A DNA stretch of 64,000 nucleotides from Vombatus ursinus. Lineage: Eukaryota > Chordata > Mammalia > Diprotodontia > Vombatidae. The stretch is from NCBI RefSeq assembly GCF_900497805.2, contig NW_020954630.1, positions 2,889,573 to 2,953,572 on the forward strand, read 5' to 3'. The notes beneath the pieces are model-generated. The model had not been told where the DNA came from. It worked only from the letters and a program-made list of their open reading frames with translations, and made no database searches. The stretch's first letter is position 1. The number at the start of each line of letters is the position of its first letter. Below, one piece after another: positions 1-10,442 of the stretch. The translations under genes and the position numbers were made by a program.

Positions 1-351
1 TTATATGGAAACCTTGAAAAGGAACACAGAAAACTAACTTGCCCAAGGTCTGACTTTGAGCAAGCTGGACCTAGGAATATCCCCTCTCCCCAAGACATTT
101 ATTCAACATTTCTCAAGCCAGAGTTTCTTAATTTGCTAGAGTGGCCTTTTGTACAAACTTGTCCATGGTAGATGTGGTGTTGTTAATATCACTTGTTTTT
201 GAGACCAAGAAAGGATTTACTTCTGTTAACACAGTATTTTACTCCAACATTCAGGTCTTCAGATACTGACCCTGATTTTGGAAGTGTGACAATGTCTTTC
301 TAGTGTGACAATGAAATTGTGTGAATTTTGTCTAAACGATATAATGTAGGA

Positions 352-495
352 CAGTGGTGTCAAACATAAACAGGGCCACTTCATATGGATCCCTGCCAGC
401 TACATACTGACTTAGAAAACCACATATTAATTTTGTATTCTACTGTATTTCTATTTTATATTAGATATTTGAGTGTTCCCAGCTAGACACCTCTG
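352..495. mobile_element. hAT-type nonautonomous MITE (marsupial)
   Basis: The left end reads cagtggtgtcaaac and the right end reads tagacacctctg, whose reverse complement is cagaggtgtcta, so the termini are imperfect inverted repeats. The interior (gatccctgc..cttagaaaaccacatatta) resembles a common marsupial hAT-like MITE. The 8 bases flanking each side (atgtagga and atgtggag) are similar but not identical, as expected for an old 8-bp target duplication. No coding capacity. Confidence 0.55.
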
Positions 496-734
496 ATGTG
501 GAGAAAACAGGAAAGCAGGTTTAATTCCGGCCTCAAGGAAGAACTGGTTGGTGATAGAGGAACTGTGGAGAAAAGTGCTCATATCATCTTGGAGGTGGCA
601 ATATCCATAGATTTTATGAAAGCATGAGGATGGTGCTGTTGCCACAGTCTCAAAAAGAACATGGTTCGAGAGGAATAGGAGGCAATTTAAAAAAAACAAC
701 CACCTTAACTAAAAACAAAGTGAATAGAGAATTT

Positions 735-1010
735 GCCTCGGAGATATAGGGTGGACCAAGGCTGAAGTCCTATCTCTGCCCGATGCTGGCAGGGTGAGTG
801 ACCTAGGGGAAGTACTAAGACCTCTTTGCCCCCAAGCGACTCTCTGGTTGGTACCAATCTTCATTACCAGAGGAACTTCCACCTCAGCAGCTCCCCAGCT
901 GTCCAACACCCAAGAAATCAATTCATTCAGTAAACATTCACTAAGTGCTAGGCACAAACAAGAAAAAAAAGGCACCTCCTGCCCTAAAGTAACTTATGAC
1001 CTTACAAGTC
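735..1010. repeat. SINE/MIR-like debris
   Basis: The segment has remnants of a tRNA/MIR-like text (gtgacctaggggaagta..) followed by a decayed copy of the start of the dispersed family seen at 6795 and 27330 (attcattcagtaaacattcactaagtgctaggcac). Boundaries are soft and the copy is heavily diverged. Confidence 0.4.
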
Positions 1011-1329
1011 AAAATGCCAAAAGACTATTTAAAAGTTACATTTAGAATAAGAACAAGAAGGGCCAATCAGCTGATTGGACGCAGAAGCTCAGGGTTCTAA
1101 GAAGAAGAGTGAGCAGCGCAGGACTGTGCTCGAAGGCGCAGAGCGGGAGAGAGCCGCACTAGAGGAACAAGGTGGCACTCTGGCTAACCAACTCTAGAAA
1201 GATGACTGGTCTGTTCTGGTTATTGTCCTTCGTTCATACCAAAATGACATCACTGTGCTGGAGTCAAGGTACATGGCATTTGACTATGGCTGATCAGACC
1301 AATAGAGCTCACAACACTCTAGAAAGGTA

Positions 1330-1540
1330 GGGAGGAACCAGGTGATGAAACTCTTTAAATTAAAGGCTAAGGAGCTTGTCAAAAGGGAGTCACTGAACAT
1401 TCTTGAGCAGGGTAGTGATGTGGTCAGACCAGCTGAGTTAGTTTGGCAACTGTATGGAAGATGTTTTAGCAAGGGGAGGGTCTGAAAGCAGGGGCATCAG
1501 TTAGAGGCTGCTGCACTGCAGTAGTCCAGACAAAAAGCAA
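1330..1540 (+). repeat. fragment of old dispersed marsupial repeat
   Basis: The text around ggtagtgatgtggtcagacc and gcactgcagtagtccagac matches the same repeat family as the longer pieces at 6795-7310 and 27330-27880, but a more downstream part of it. I cannot give the family name with certainty. Confidence 0.45.
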
Positions 1541-1559
1541 TCTTCAAGCTTGGATTATC

Positions 1560-3150
1560 CCTACATGCCATCTCTGCTTATGCTCCTGAGCTCCTAAACA
1601 CTGCCACAGGAAGTCACATCACTCCATCCAACTCCCTTCAGGGGCTCTTTCCTCCTATTTTACTTGGAAAAGAAGTGATGGGTCAAAGGCTCTCTTCCCC
1701 CTATTCTATCCCTCAAAATTGTTCAACATCTTCACTGATACTCTCCATTTTTATTCTCTCCTCTGAGGAAGAGGGGGCTTTTCTCCTGTGCCCTAAATCC
1801 TGTCCATTCCTGTATCCCAAGAAGTTGGCCCCAATAATCATTCCTTCTCTTTTTCATCTTCTATCTCTCCATATTTCCCTGATGCATGTAAGTACATCTA
1901 CGTCATGCATGTAAGTAAGCAGGTCTACGTCACTTTGAAAAACAAAACAAAACACCCTCACTTTATCCTGTAATTTATCTTAAAGCTTTCTGTCTTATAA
2001 TGCTGCCACCACCTCTTGGCTTTCTTCCTAGAAGGAATTACTATTCTGACTGCTTTTCACCTGTTAATTTTTTGGAATTTTGCTTCCAAACTCACACTCA
2101 CCAGTCCTCTCCTAAACACTCTTTGCTCGCTTGGCTTCTGTTACAGTGCTCCCTCACAATTCCCCTACTTCTCTGACTGCTTCTCAGTATCCTTTGTTGG
2201 ATCAATATATACCTACTGCCCCTTATCATGAGTGTTTTCCCCAAGCTATCATAGACCTCCACTTCTGTATACACTTGCTCTCTTGAAGATTTCAGCTCCC
2301 ACAGTTTCATCATGCCTCTGCAGATATTATGAAACACACATTTCATAATACTCTCCAAAATCTATATAGCTGTAATCTACTGAACTTCACTTTTTTTTTA
2401 AAGTGAGGCAATTGGAGTTAAGTGACTTGCCCAGAGTCACACTGCTAGGAAGTATTATGTGTCTGAGGCCAGATTTGAACTCAGGTCCTCTTGATTCCAG
2501 GCCAGTGCTCTATCCACTGCACCACCTAGCTGCCCCTAATCTACTGAACTTCAGCAGAGCATTGTCAAATGTCTGCTTGGATAAATTCTGGACATCTGGA
2601 ACTCCACATGTCTAAAAAAGAATTCATTATTCCTCCTGCACTGCCCTTCCTCCAATATTTCCTCTCTCACTTTTTGTCTTGTTGAAGACATCATGATCCT
2701 TATAATCATCCTTTACCCTGCTCTCATCTCCTCAAATGACTTCATGCCATTTCTACCTACATAACATCATTTACATGTATCCTCTTCTCTCCACTCATAA
2801 TAGAATCATCCTAGTTCCTGGTTGATTATTATAGTCTTCCTAAGGCATAGGTCTAACAATGTCTACTTCTCTGCTCAAAAAAACTCCTTAACCTGGACTT
2901 TTTAAGGCCCTCTACTGTCTGAGTGGCACTTACTTTTTCCAGGCTCATTTTTATACTATTTTTCTTAAGGATTTCTAATGTACAAACCAAAGGAGAAAAT
3001 TAATTATTCCCTGCCTCACTGCATTCACACAAGTTCTCCCTTAGGCCGAGAGCACTGCCCCCAAGAATCCTTGTCTTCCTTTAAAGCTCAGTTCAAATAC
3101 CACCTCCTTCCTGTAATCTTCCCTATTAAAACACCTCAATTTCTCTTATA
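1560..3150 (+). mobile_element. LINE/L2 (CR1-type) remnant, interrupted by a SINE
   Basis: Pyrimidine-rich sequence reads like decayed L2 ORF2 and 3' end: ttcagctcccacagtttcatc near 2286, then ctcagttcaaataccacctcc near 3087, typical of the last part of L2. It is old and carries no usable frame. The tRNA-type SINE at 2390-2536 is inserted in it, so the L2 piece is older than the SINE. Confidence 0.55.
2390..2536 (-). mobile_element. tRNA-derived marsupial SINE (WSINE1/SINE1-like)
   Basis: On the minus strand it starts at 2536 with ggggcagctaggtggtgcag, has the internal body (actcaggtcctcttgattcc on plus) and ends in an A tail (the T run at 2391-2399 on plus). It is flanked by a perfect 17-bp target duplication, taatctactgaacttca, at 2373-2389 and 2537-2553. 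The perfect duplication implies a fairly recent L1/RTE-type insertion. It is in the same sense as KMT2C. Confidence 0.9.
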
Positions 3151-3159
3151 CTATTCTTT

Positions 3160-3430
3160 TTTGAGTACAGGGAAATTTGGAGGAGGGCAAGGTGATGGGG
3201 GAAAGATAAGGCTTCATTTTTGGACATGTTGGGTTCAAGATGCCTATGGCCATGTGAGTAGAGATGACTATAGTTTAAGAAAGACATTAGGGCTGATTGA
3301 TTATATAGATTTAGGAGTCACTGCCGTACATATGACAACTGAACCTGTGACTGATGAGATTATCAAGAAAGATACATACACATACATGTACAGAAAAGGT
3401 TTCAGGACAGAGTTGGGGGGACACCATACT
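3160..3430 (+). repeat. fragment of old dispersed marsupial repeat (distal part)
   Basis: Text such as tttttggacatgttgggttcaagatgcctatgg and gatttaggagtcactgccg resembles the distal part of the same dispersed family seen at 1330, 6795 and 27330. A 168-codon open frame across 2978-3484 is explained by this piece joined to the L2 tail, not by a gene. Confidence 0.4.
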
Positions 3431-3939
3431 CAAAAAACGATGAATTATTGTTTACTTATAGGCACATCTCCACTCTGGTTCTGATCCTATCCTATTCAAC
3501 ATTCTCATTAAATGAATGAAGACAGTGGAGCATATCTACCAAATCTATGGATGACATTTAACTAGGAAGAAAAATTACTAAGGAATATTGCTGACTCAGA
3601 TTTAAAATACCACCAGACTAGATGAAACAATGGTCCAGAGTTCACAAAAAGTTAAACAGAATAATGTAATAAGCTAAACGTAAAATCTGGCAAAGAAGTT
3701 TAAAAAAAAATTACTCAAGTATACAACAGGGAAAACCTATTTTGACAGCACTTTGTGTGAAAAAAACAACTGAATTTTGGGCACAAACTTACTGCGTCAT
3801 ATGGTTGCACATAAGAAATGAGGGAAAGAAGGCAACTGTAATCTTGACATGGAAACAACATGTGACAGATGATGACTGGATTGCATTCTAGTGTATGCCT
3901 GGAGCTATTGATAAATTGTAGTTCTAAGACTTTAAGGCA

Positions 3940-4075
3940 AGTCCTTTAGTGTATGCTTCAGTTTTCTCATTTGTAAAATAGGGATCAAAATGCACTACTG
4001 ACACCTTCCAAAATTACTTTGAGGAAGGCAGTTCTTAAACTGTAAAGTAATATGTAAAGGTAAACATCATTATTA
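3940..4075 (+). repeat. MIR-like SINE remnant
   Basis: Sequence ttcagttttctcatttgtaaaatagggat followed by an AT-rich tail with gtaaagtaatatgtaaa fits the 3' half of MIR/CORE-SINE elements, strongly diverged. Confidence 0.55.
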
Positions 4076-5090
4076 ACTGAATATAGTGTTGTCCAGATCA
4101 TAAAAGCTAAGGCTACTGTACTCCTCACCAGGTAGACCACATCTTTAATATTACGTTCAATACATTTAAAGGGGGAATACAGTCAGTGATGAGGCATCTA
4201 CAATCCAAACAATATGAAGAATTAATGGAGGACATGGGGATGTTTATTTAATTTCAAGTTGAAAACTTAGAGAGGTGGACACAGCAGTTTCCAAGGGTTA
4301 TTTAATGAGGGATCAGAGTTGTTTGTTGTTATAGAAACTAGAACTGGGATCAAATGGCAGAAATTATAGGGAAGCAGATTTTAACTCAATATAGGAAAAG
4401 TTTTCCCAGAATTAAAGCTTTCCAACAGTTTAATAAGTTGTAAGATCCCTGCTGATGATTATCAGTTTGTTGTGGTATAAAGATGGGGGGGGGGGGTGGA
4501 CTACAAAATTCCAAAGTAGATTCCAATTTTAATATTACATTGTATTCAGTGGTAGTTTCTGATGTCTAAGCATAGAAAAAAATTACAAAAGTCTTCTGTG
4601 TTTATAAAAAACAAGATCCAGTTTTGTGCATGTGGCTAAATGATATAGTCTGTTCAAAAACAAATAATTTGCAAAATTTTATGTATCCATGGATGACCCT
4701 TGATACCTTTACTCATATACTCCTTTCCAGAGACTATTTTATAAAGAACCATTACCACAAAGTTATAGGAAGCTCTGCTCTCCTTGGGATTATAGCCACG
4801 TTAAAGGACAGTATATAAAAAAGGCAGAGGACAATTGATCTCATTTTCAGAATTCATCATCAGCTCTTCAGAGCTCTCTCTAGTATCAGTAATTCCACCA
4901 AAAACTCCTTGTTACCATCTTGGAATGACTTGACCCATATCTGAAAAATATAGGGCTAATCTCACTGTCATTTAGTAGCATAAATATATTTTTTGGATTA
5001 ATTCAATTTCCTCAGAAGAAATTTGTCAAGATGTTTTGCACAATAATCATTTTCTTCAACAAAAATCCCAACAGCCCCTCAGTTACTTAC

Positions 5091-5199
5091 TTCTTCCCCC
5101 TTCTGGATTCTCCGATTAGAACTAATGATGATTTTGTGTCCTCTTTCAAATGTCACCACCTCAGCCACACAATTAGGTGCACATGAATGGTTGATATAC
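5091..5199 (-). CDS. KMT2C: KMT2C exon 58: SET domain, catalytic core
   Basis: Encodes 36 residues from Y of YINHSCAPNC to KGEE. The NHSCAPNC motif forms part of the pseudoknot that holds the S-adenosylmethionine cofactor in SET methyltransferases. The following VVTFERGHKIII strand and RRIQKGEE lead into the catalytic Tyr segment, which lies in the missing last exon. One base is carried over from exon 57 to complete Arg (AG|G), and the exon ends on a whole codon. Donor gtaagt at 5090-5085, acceptor ttgcag. This is the last exon inside the window. Confidence 0.96.
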
Positions 5200-5505
5200 C
5201 TGCAAAGCCATCATTTTGGAAAGCATTTTTTATTCCAAGTCAAAATGGAAAGATCTAAACAAAACTCAATTTCGATTAAGAGGAAAATCACTAATTACCC
5301 TTCTCTATCAACCTTTACCTTGAAAAACTGTAAATGCAACTTAAATAAATTTACAAGATTTATTTTTAGATGATTTAGCTTTCCTTAAATTAACTGGAGA
5401 AATACTACTTGACAGCATATACTACTCAAATCTTTCTTTAATTTCTTCTTTGTAGGTATGTGAACAACTTAGGGAAAGAACCTAACTTATTCTAGGGTCA
5501 CCTAC
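5200..5505 (-). other. KMT2C: KMT2C intron 57
   Basis: A 306-bp intron with donor gtaggt and acceptor ttgcag. I see only AT-rich unique sequence. Confidence 0.9.
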
Positions 5506-5579
5506 CTTGCGGGCCCTCCTGTCAATGTGGCATCAATGACGTGATCGTTATCAATGCGGAACATGTACACACCCCGATT
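5506..5579 (-). CDS. KMT2C: KMT2C exon 57: SET domain, middle strand
   Basis: Encodes 24 whole codons plus two bases: NRGVYMFRIDNDHVID, then ATLTGGPA and the first two bases of Arg. The segment holds the DNDHVIDAT strand and turn that sits between SET-N and the NHSCxPNC pseudoknot. Human KMT2C as I remember it has Met where this reads Ile in FRID. Acceptor tttttag, donor gtaggtg. Confidence 0.96.
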
Positions 5580-5966
5580 CTAAAAAAGGGGAAAGAAATA
5601 AATATTTGGTGTAATTTTCCCCAACGAGAAGCCATCAGCAATCACCAAACTACAACAGGGCACAGTTTATTATGTTTACACTTCAACTTGCTAATCATTT
5701 TGTCAGGAAACAGGTTGGGGAAGAGGTACATCTCACTGGCCGATCACATCCATATTTATAAATGCTAACTGTGGTCAAAGATACATGTAACATTATGTGA
5801 CTCTATCTACAAAAAGTACAGGACGAGAAGAAAGAAGGTAGCGGCCATTTTATTCAATAATGATTGCACAAGATGGCCAGATTTGGTCCCATTTCTCAGT
5901 AGCACTGTGAGAGTCTGATATTAGTTTGAGTACAGTAAAATTTGCAAACATACAGAGAATATCTAC
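5580..5966 (-). other. KMT2C: KMT2C intron 56
   Basis: A 387-bp intron with GT..AG ends. No repeat is recognised. Confidence 0.9.
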
Positions 5967-6083
5967 CTGAGACTCATAAAGTTTTTCTTTTCTGTTTGCT
6001 ACTTCATTTCGGATGATGGTTCCAATGTATTCAATGACCATGGTGTGCTTTTCAATGTCTCTAGCAGCATATAAGCCTAGTCC
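5967..6083 (-). CDS. KMT2C: KMT2C exon 56: start of SET domain
   Basis: Encodes exactly 39 codons, from GLGLYAARDIEKH through MVIEYIGTIIRNEVAN to KLYESQ. GLGLYA is the glycine-rich cofactor-binding start of SET and EYIG its next conserved strand. Phase 0 at both ends. Acceptor tttacag, donor gtagat. The sequence agrees with human at every position I can recall. Confidence 0.97.
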
Positions 6084-6354
6084 CTGTAAAAGGAGACCAT
6101 GAAATTCAGAACTGCATTAAGAACACCAATTATATGTGGTTAAAAGAAACAAAACACCCTAATATATCAATTGGATGCTAATAACTTTTTTCACTGTATA
6201 TCCTATAGTCTGAAATTTGTGCACTCATTACTCTGCTTGGACTATTCAAAGACTTTTGCCATATAGTTCGAGAAACCTTCACACTCTGTATATAATCTTT
6301 CTAGATTCTGCAACAGTTAACCTTTTTTTCCCTTCATATAATGAATTCACTTTG

Positions 6355-6358
<4 letters not shown>

Positions 6359-6385
<27 letters not shown>

Positions 6386-6397
6386 ACAAGTGCTTAC

Positions 6398-6434
<37 letters not shown>
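6359..6434. repeat. compound (TG)n-(AC)n microsatellite
   Basis: A run of TG from 6359 to 6385 is followed after about 20 bases by AC repeats from 6405 to 6434. The two arms are complementary and can form a hairpin. It lies 276 bp upstream (gene sense) of the exon 56 acceptor. Confidence 0.95.
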
Positions 6435-6436
<2 letters not shown>

Positions 6437-6794
6437 GGCATCAACACTAAATAATGATCAATGATAATAAATATGTTGGTAGAATATACCGCGGTGATTC
6501 TGAACGTATTCAAAGCTAGCATTTATGAAAAAATGTTAAAATAGCTGGAGAATTTTGACCTATTTTCCAAATAAAGACAGATAATGAACTGGTAAGAGGG
6601 AAGATAAAACAAAAAACCAACACAAAAACATTCAGTCAACCAACCAGGCATTCTAAGTCTTCAACAATGTTGCTTAAAGGTATACCTAACTCATTGCAGA
6701 TTCCTGGAGAAGCTTTTGATCTTCATTGCTATTAATGTTAGACTTAAAATATTCTGAACAACAAAATCAATCCTGACCTGAGAGGTGCTATTTT

Positions 6795-7310
6795 TAATCA
6801 ATTAAGTATTTATTAAGCACCTACTATATGTCAAGCACTATGATTATAAAATCCTTACTTCAAAGTGGTTTACATTCTAATGGGACACCAGAAGGATATA
6901 GACACACAGAAAATAGAAAATAAATACAAATAAATATGAAGTCATTTGAAAGTGAAGGCCCTAAAAGTTGAGGGGATCAAGAAATGTTTCATATAGAAGA
7001 TGATGATATATCTTAAAGGTAGAGGGGGATTCTATGAGGTCAAGATAAAGTAGCAATGTATTCTAAGCCTAGGAGACATCCAGTGCAAAGGCATGAAAAT
7101 GAGAGATGTGGAGTGATGCATTTTAAAAAAAGAGAGAAGGGCAGTTTGGAGGGATCATAAGAGTGTGGAAGTAAGATCCAAATAGGTGAGGGTCAGGTGG
7201 TGAAGTATCTTAAAAGCTAAAGAGGAGTTTGATCTAGATTCTAGAGGGCAATACCAGGTCTTTGGAATTTACAGCGTAGAGAAGTGACATGATCAGACCT
7301 GACCTTAAGG
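6795..7310 (+). repeat. old dispersed marsupial repeat, long copy 1
   Basis: Starts tatttattaagcacctacta, continues gtttacattctaatggg, gaggtcaagataa.., catccagtgcaaaggcatg, aagctaaagaggagtttgatc and ends near gaagtgacatgatcagacctg. The same ordered text recurs at 27330-27880, with shorter parts at 1330 and 3160. I do not assign the family name. No coding frame. Confidence 0.6.
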
Positions 7311-8515
7311 AAATACATATATGATGATTTCAGCCTTTCATGATTAGTTACCATGTTATCATATTGCCATGTAACACTATACTAAAATGACCACTTATTC
7401 CTGTCCTTGTTAGAAAATGTGCAGCCTCAAACAATGCTGCCAGTTGGGTTTGGCTGCAAGTTACTGGCTGAGAGAACCAACAGCACAAGAGGAAGATTAA
7501 ATTCTACTTAGTGAAAAGGATTCATTCTCAGAAGGTTCTTCAGCCAAACAAGGTTGTTCGCCTATAATGGTGATGGCTAAAAAAACCTAGCATCTTATGC
7601 TTTGTCTCTTTAAAAGATGTGCTTTATCCTAGTTCAATTATGATTGTACCTGAGCAGTGAATAATATCATCAAAAATCCCTGTGCAACTTATCTACTAAT
7701 CTGGGTTTTCACAGTCCTTGGAGGAAATCTGTCTGGGTTTTTCCAGTGTCCTTGGAGGAGATAAGAGCTTGACAAGGAATTTTTAAAAAAATCATTGCTG
7801 TATCTTTTCTCTTTGCAAAGATTATTTTTCAGCACTACTCTACAAGTTTATCCAGAAGCTAACCATATGGCAGGATGAATAATTCAGGGTAGGAATAGAA
7901 GTTTCTAATTATGGCTCAACTGTTAGATTCCATGGGTTCTGCTTCTTTGGATGAGTGGGGAGCGAATTTTCTCTATGTTTTTAATCCACTTGACTTAACA
8001 TACTAAGTGTACTTGGTACAATACCTGAAGTAAATAACATCTTTCAGGACTATAAAATTAAAACATGATTTCTATCAACCAAGATAGTGAGAAAATTAGG
8101 TCCACATTCTCCTGTTTTCAGAGAGGCTTTCTTATTCTTTGGAAATAATGAAATTGATCTTTGTTCAACCTCCTAACTCACTGAAATTTAAATGGCATCC
8201 TGTCTCCCACCCTTCTCTAACTCACTTTTATTCAATGCCCACATTGTGATAGCACTCTCTTTAGGTGTTGGAAATTGTCGTCCTAATTTAAACATTAGCA
8301 TGTTACCTGGGGTAAAATAACTCATAACCTGAATCTACAGTTAATCATCGCATTGATGTCTCATTTGGCAAATTATTGTGGCAAGGAAATCAAGACAACA
8401 GATATAAAAAATTATCCTAACAGTCATGTGAAATTCTTATCACACATGTTATATAAATTTCATCAAACTTCTCTGCAGAGAACAAAACACATCCATAGAG
8501 AGAGTTTCAGCTCAC

Positions 8516-8684
8516 CTGAATCCTAGACCGCGCTAAATACACATTGGATTTCCATTCAGTCTTCATTTTGCGGTATTGAGAGGATTTAGAATGGACAAAC
8601 TGTTTACTATAAGGGGCATTCAACTCTCCAGTGACTGTGCTCTGAAAGGATTTCGAGGTGCTGGTGCTATTCAAGGTGTGAGGC
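8516..8684 (-). CDS. KMT2C: KMT2C exon 55: pre-SET (n-SET) region
   Basis: Encodes the last base of Arg and 56 codons, from PHTLNSTSTSKSFQS to YLARSRIQ. It includes TGELNAPYSKQFVHSK and SSQYRKMKTEWKSNVYLARS. This is the conserved stretch just before SET that contacts RBBP5/ASH2L in MLL-family structures (family knowledge). Donor gtgagc, acceptor cctacag. Confidence 0.96.
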
Positions 8685-8971
8685 CTGTAGGCATAGGCAT
8701 ATAAACAGAAAAATACAAAGAAAACTGAAGACATCTCTGAATAAGGGACAAAGTCACATTGTTTTTCCCATTCTTTCTGATAAGACACACATACATGGAA
8801 AGCTGATTAGCAAATACAACACAGCAGAGCTCTTTTCATTTGGGCATGCACATACACAGCCAGAGACAACAGGGTTTGTGAGCAGCAGACAAAGCACAAG
8901 AAAACCACTACAGAGCCTAGAAACCCTGGGCTGTACTATGTGAAGTTAAAACAAAATACCTTAACACAAAC

Positions 8972-9102
8972 CTCTTGACATGGGTACTCATTTTAGGTTC
9001 AGAACGGGCACAGCCCGTGGGGTTAATGGCAAGAGGAAGCTCCATGAGAGGATTTCGGCCATATCTGAAGGTATAGTTTTCACATGCCTCAACCCCAGGA
9101 AG
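8972..9102 (-). CDS. KMT2C: KMT2C exon 54: end of FYRC and WDR5 Win motif
   Basis: Encodes 43 codons plus two bases. LPGVEACENYTFRYGRNP closes the FYRC region and NPTGCARSEPKMS carries the Win motif, whose Arg (in CARSE) docks into the WDR5 beta-propeller. The residues read LPLAINPTG where human has LPLAVNPTG as I recall. Donor gtttgt is weaker than its neighbours; acceptor tttcag. An exon 52-like relic lies about 90 bp upstream in the intron. Confidence 0.96.
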
Positions 9103-9190
9103 CTGAAAGGAAGAATTAAAGAGACCAAAGTTAACACATCTGAGAATATCCTACACTACCTATCTAGTCACCAGGACCATCAAGGAGCAT

Positions 9191-9242
9191 CTTTTGTTGA
9201 TGAGTGTGGCAAGAAAGGGATCTAATCCTGTACAATAAAAAG
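9191..9242 (-). pseudogene. relic copy of the exon 52 acceptor and first codons
   Basis: This 52-bp stretch matches 13554-13605 (the first 37 bases of exon 52 plus its acceptor and polypyrimidine edge) at 47 of 52 positions without gaps, in the same orientation and 4,363 bp away. On the minus strand it keeps a usable-looking acceptor (tttttattgtacag) at 9228-9229. The copied exon text then opens GAT TAG, so in phase with exon 53 it hits a stop at the second codon. Weaker similarity continues about 20 bp further into the intron side. It is a fragment of the host's own gene, presumably an old local duplication. Confidence 0.75.
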
Positions 9243-9384
9243 TGCAAGCATGGCAAAAAAGAGATCTGGAGTCTCCTATGAAAATGTCATTCCACATTGA
9301 TGCAAATATTGCTTATGAACATTTTCAACAATAAAGGTGCACTTTTTGTTTCTAAGATAGTTTTTAAAAGCTGCATTCATGCAT

Positions 9385-9480
9385 CATAAATTACAGAAGG
9401 GAACTAAGAAATCATCTGGCCCAACCTACTTATTTTCCAAATAAGAGTGACCTGCACAAGTTCACACAGCAGAATAAGTA
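9385..9480 (-). repeat. MIR-like SINE remnant
   Basis: Text gaaatcatctggcccaacct and gagtgacctgcacaagttcacacagcag corresponds to the MIR/CORE-SINE body read in reverse, diverged. Confidence 0.5.
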
Positions 9481-10442
9481 GCTGAGCAGGGACCAAATTT
9501 TTGCATGGCACCAAACATTATGTAGGGATATGCAAACTGATTTTTGAAGAGATTATTTAGTGAACCCTGCCAACTTTCCTCTAAAAAAGGAAAAGATGGG
9601 GCTCTTTTCACAAGACTGCAAGCAATGCATATAACCAAATGGGATTTTAGAACCTGCACTTCTTTATAAAACATTCTGGCACCCAGGGGCTTCGGAAATA
9701 ACTTCAACTTCTGATACATGTGTCAATATGAATAGCTCTAGTTACCGATAATTCCTTGGAATTTTAAGTCTCATATGCCCACTTTTACACTGTTTACTTT
9801 CTTAGCTGTTTTTGCATATCAGTTTCATTTCCATTTTAAATATCACAGTATGTAAGGTCAGATATGTGGTTAATATTCAGACTATTTTAGGGAAGTATAA
9901 CTTATTTCTAAGAGAATTTCTGCTTTAATTTACTTCTCAGACTCTGTCTCTCTACTATAAAATTCATATAACCTTGATTTTTTTTTTAACCAAATAGATC
10001 CATTCATGCAGTGTTGGGCCATCCAAGAGGGAAATTATACAATTCTAGTAAATAGCCTATAGGGACTTTCTTGTGCTTTCCACAAGTGAGTTTGCAACAT
10101 TAACAATTATTGCTCTTGAAAAGTCTGACCTTTAGCCTCAGTTATGTGTATTCCAAAACTGTGTGGGAAATAATTCAATTTTGAGGAACAAGTCGTGTCC
10201 AAAAATAATACCCTCTTTAGAGTAAATCAGTTAGCAGCAAAGATCATTTATTAGTCATGAGGATATCAATCAAGCCTTTATTATACCTGATTTTCCATAC
10301 AAGACTTGCTTCATGACAGACATTTAATAAATGGTTGCTGAATGAATATATGAATGAATAAGTACTTTATGTGAATAAAGTAAAAAGGAATTTTCCAGGA
10401 TGAAAAAAAATTTCTATTTTACAACTTAATCAAAGCACTCAC

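Larger units (their letters stand above)
1..5090 (-). other. KMT2C: KMT2C terminal intron (intron 58), partial
   Basis: The intron begins with donor gtaagt at 5090 and runs off the left edge, so it is longer than 5 kb. I looked for the final exon (start of the LCYDYKF segment through the RKWMN stop) and found no match, so it must lie to the left. Contents: a hAT-type MITE (352-495), SINE/MIR-like debris (about 735-1010), a SINE-like scrap (about 1206-1310), fragments of an old dispersed repeat (1330-1540, 3160-3430), L2-like sequence (about 1560-3150) split by a young SINE, and a MIR-like remnant (3940-4075). From 4080 to 5090 I see only AT-rich unique sequence and a short G run at 4485-4496. 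Confidence 0.85.
6084..8515 (-). other. KMT2C: KMT2C intron 55
   Basis: A 2.4-kb intron. It holds a compound TG/AC microsatellite (6359-6434) and an old dispersed repeat (about 6795-7310). The rest, including 7330-8515, is AT-rich and I see no repeat or conserved element in it. Confidence 0.85.
9103..10442 (-). other. KMT2C: KMT2C intron 53
   Basis: A 1.34-kb intron with donor gtgagtg and acceptor tttcag. It contains a decayed copy of the exon 52 acceptor edge (9191-9242) and a MIR-like remnant (about 9385-9480). The rest is AT-rich and unremarkable. Confidence 0.85.

Noticed and set aside
2978-3484. A 168-codon plus-strand open frame
   Set aside because: Its first third reads through the L2-like tail (SSFKAQFKYHLLPVIF) and the rest through an old dispersed repeat, so it is a chance frame across two repeats.
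4485-4496. G run as a G-quadruplex
   Set aside because: A single run of twelve G without spaced companions. It could form an intermolecular structure but nothing supports a regulatory role.
6361-6434. Direct repeats as a CRISPR-like array
   Set aside because: Simple dinucleotide repeats only; nothing in the window has unit-spacer structure, and the locus is mammalian.
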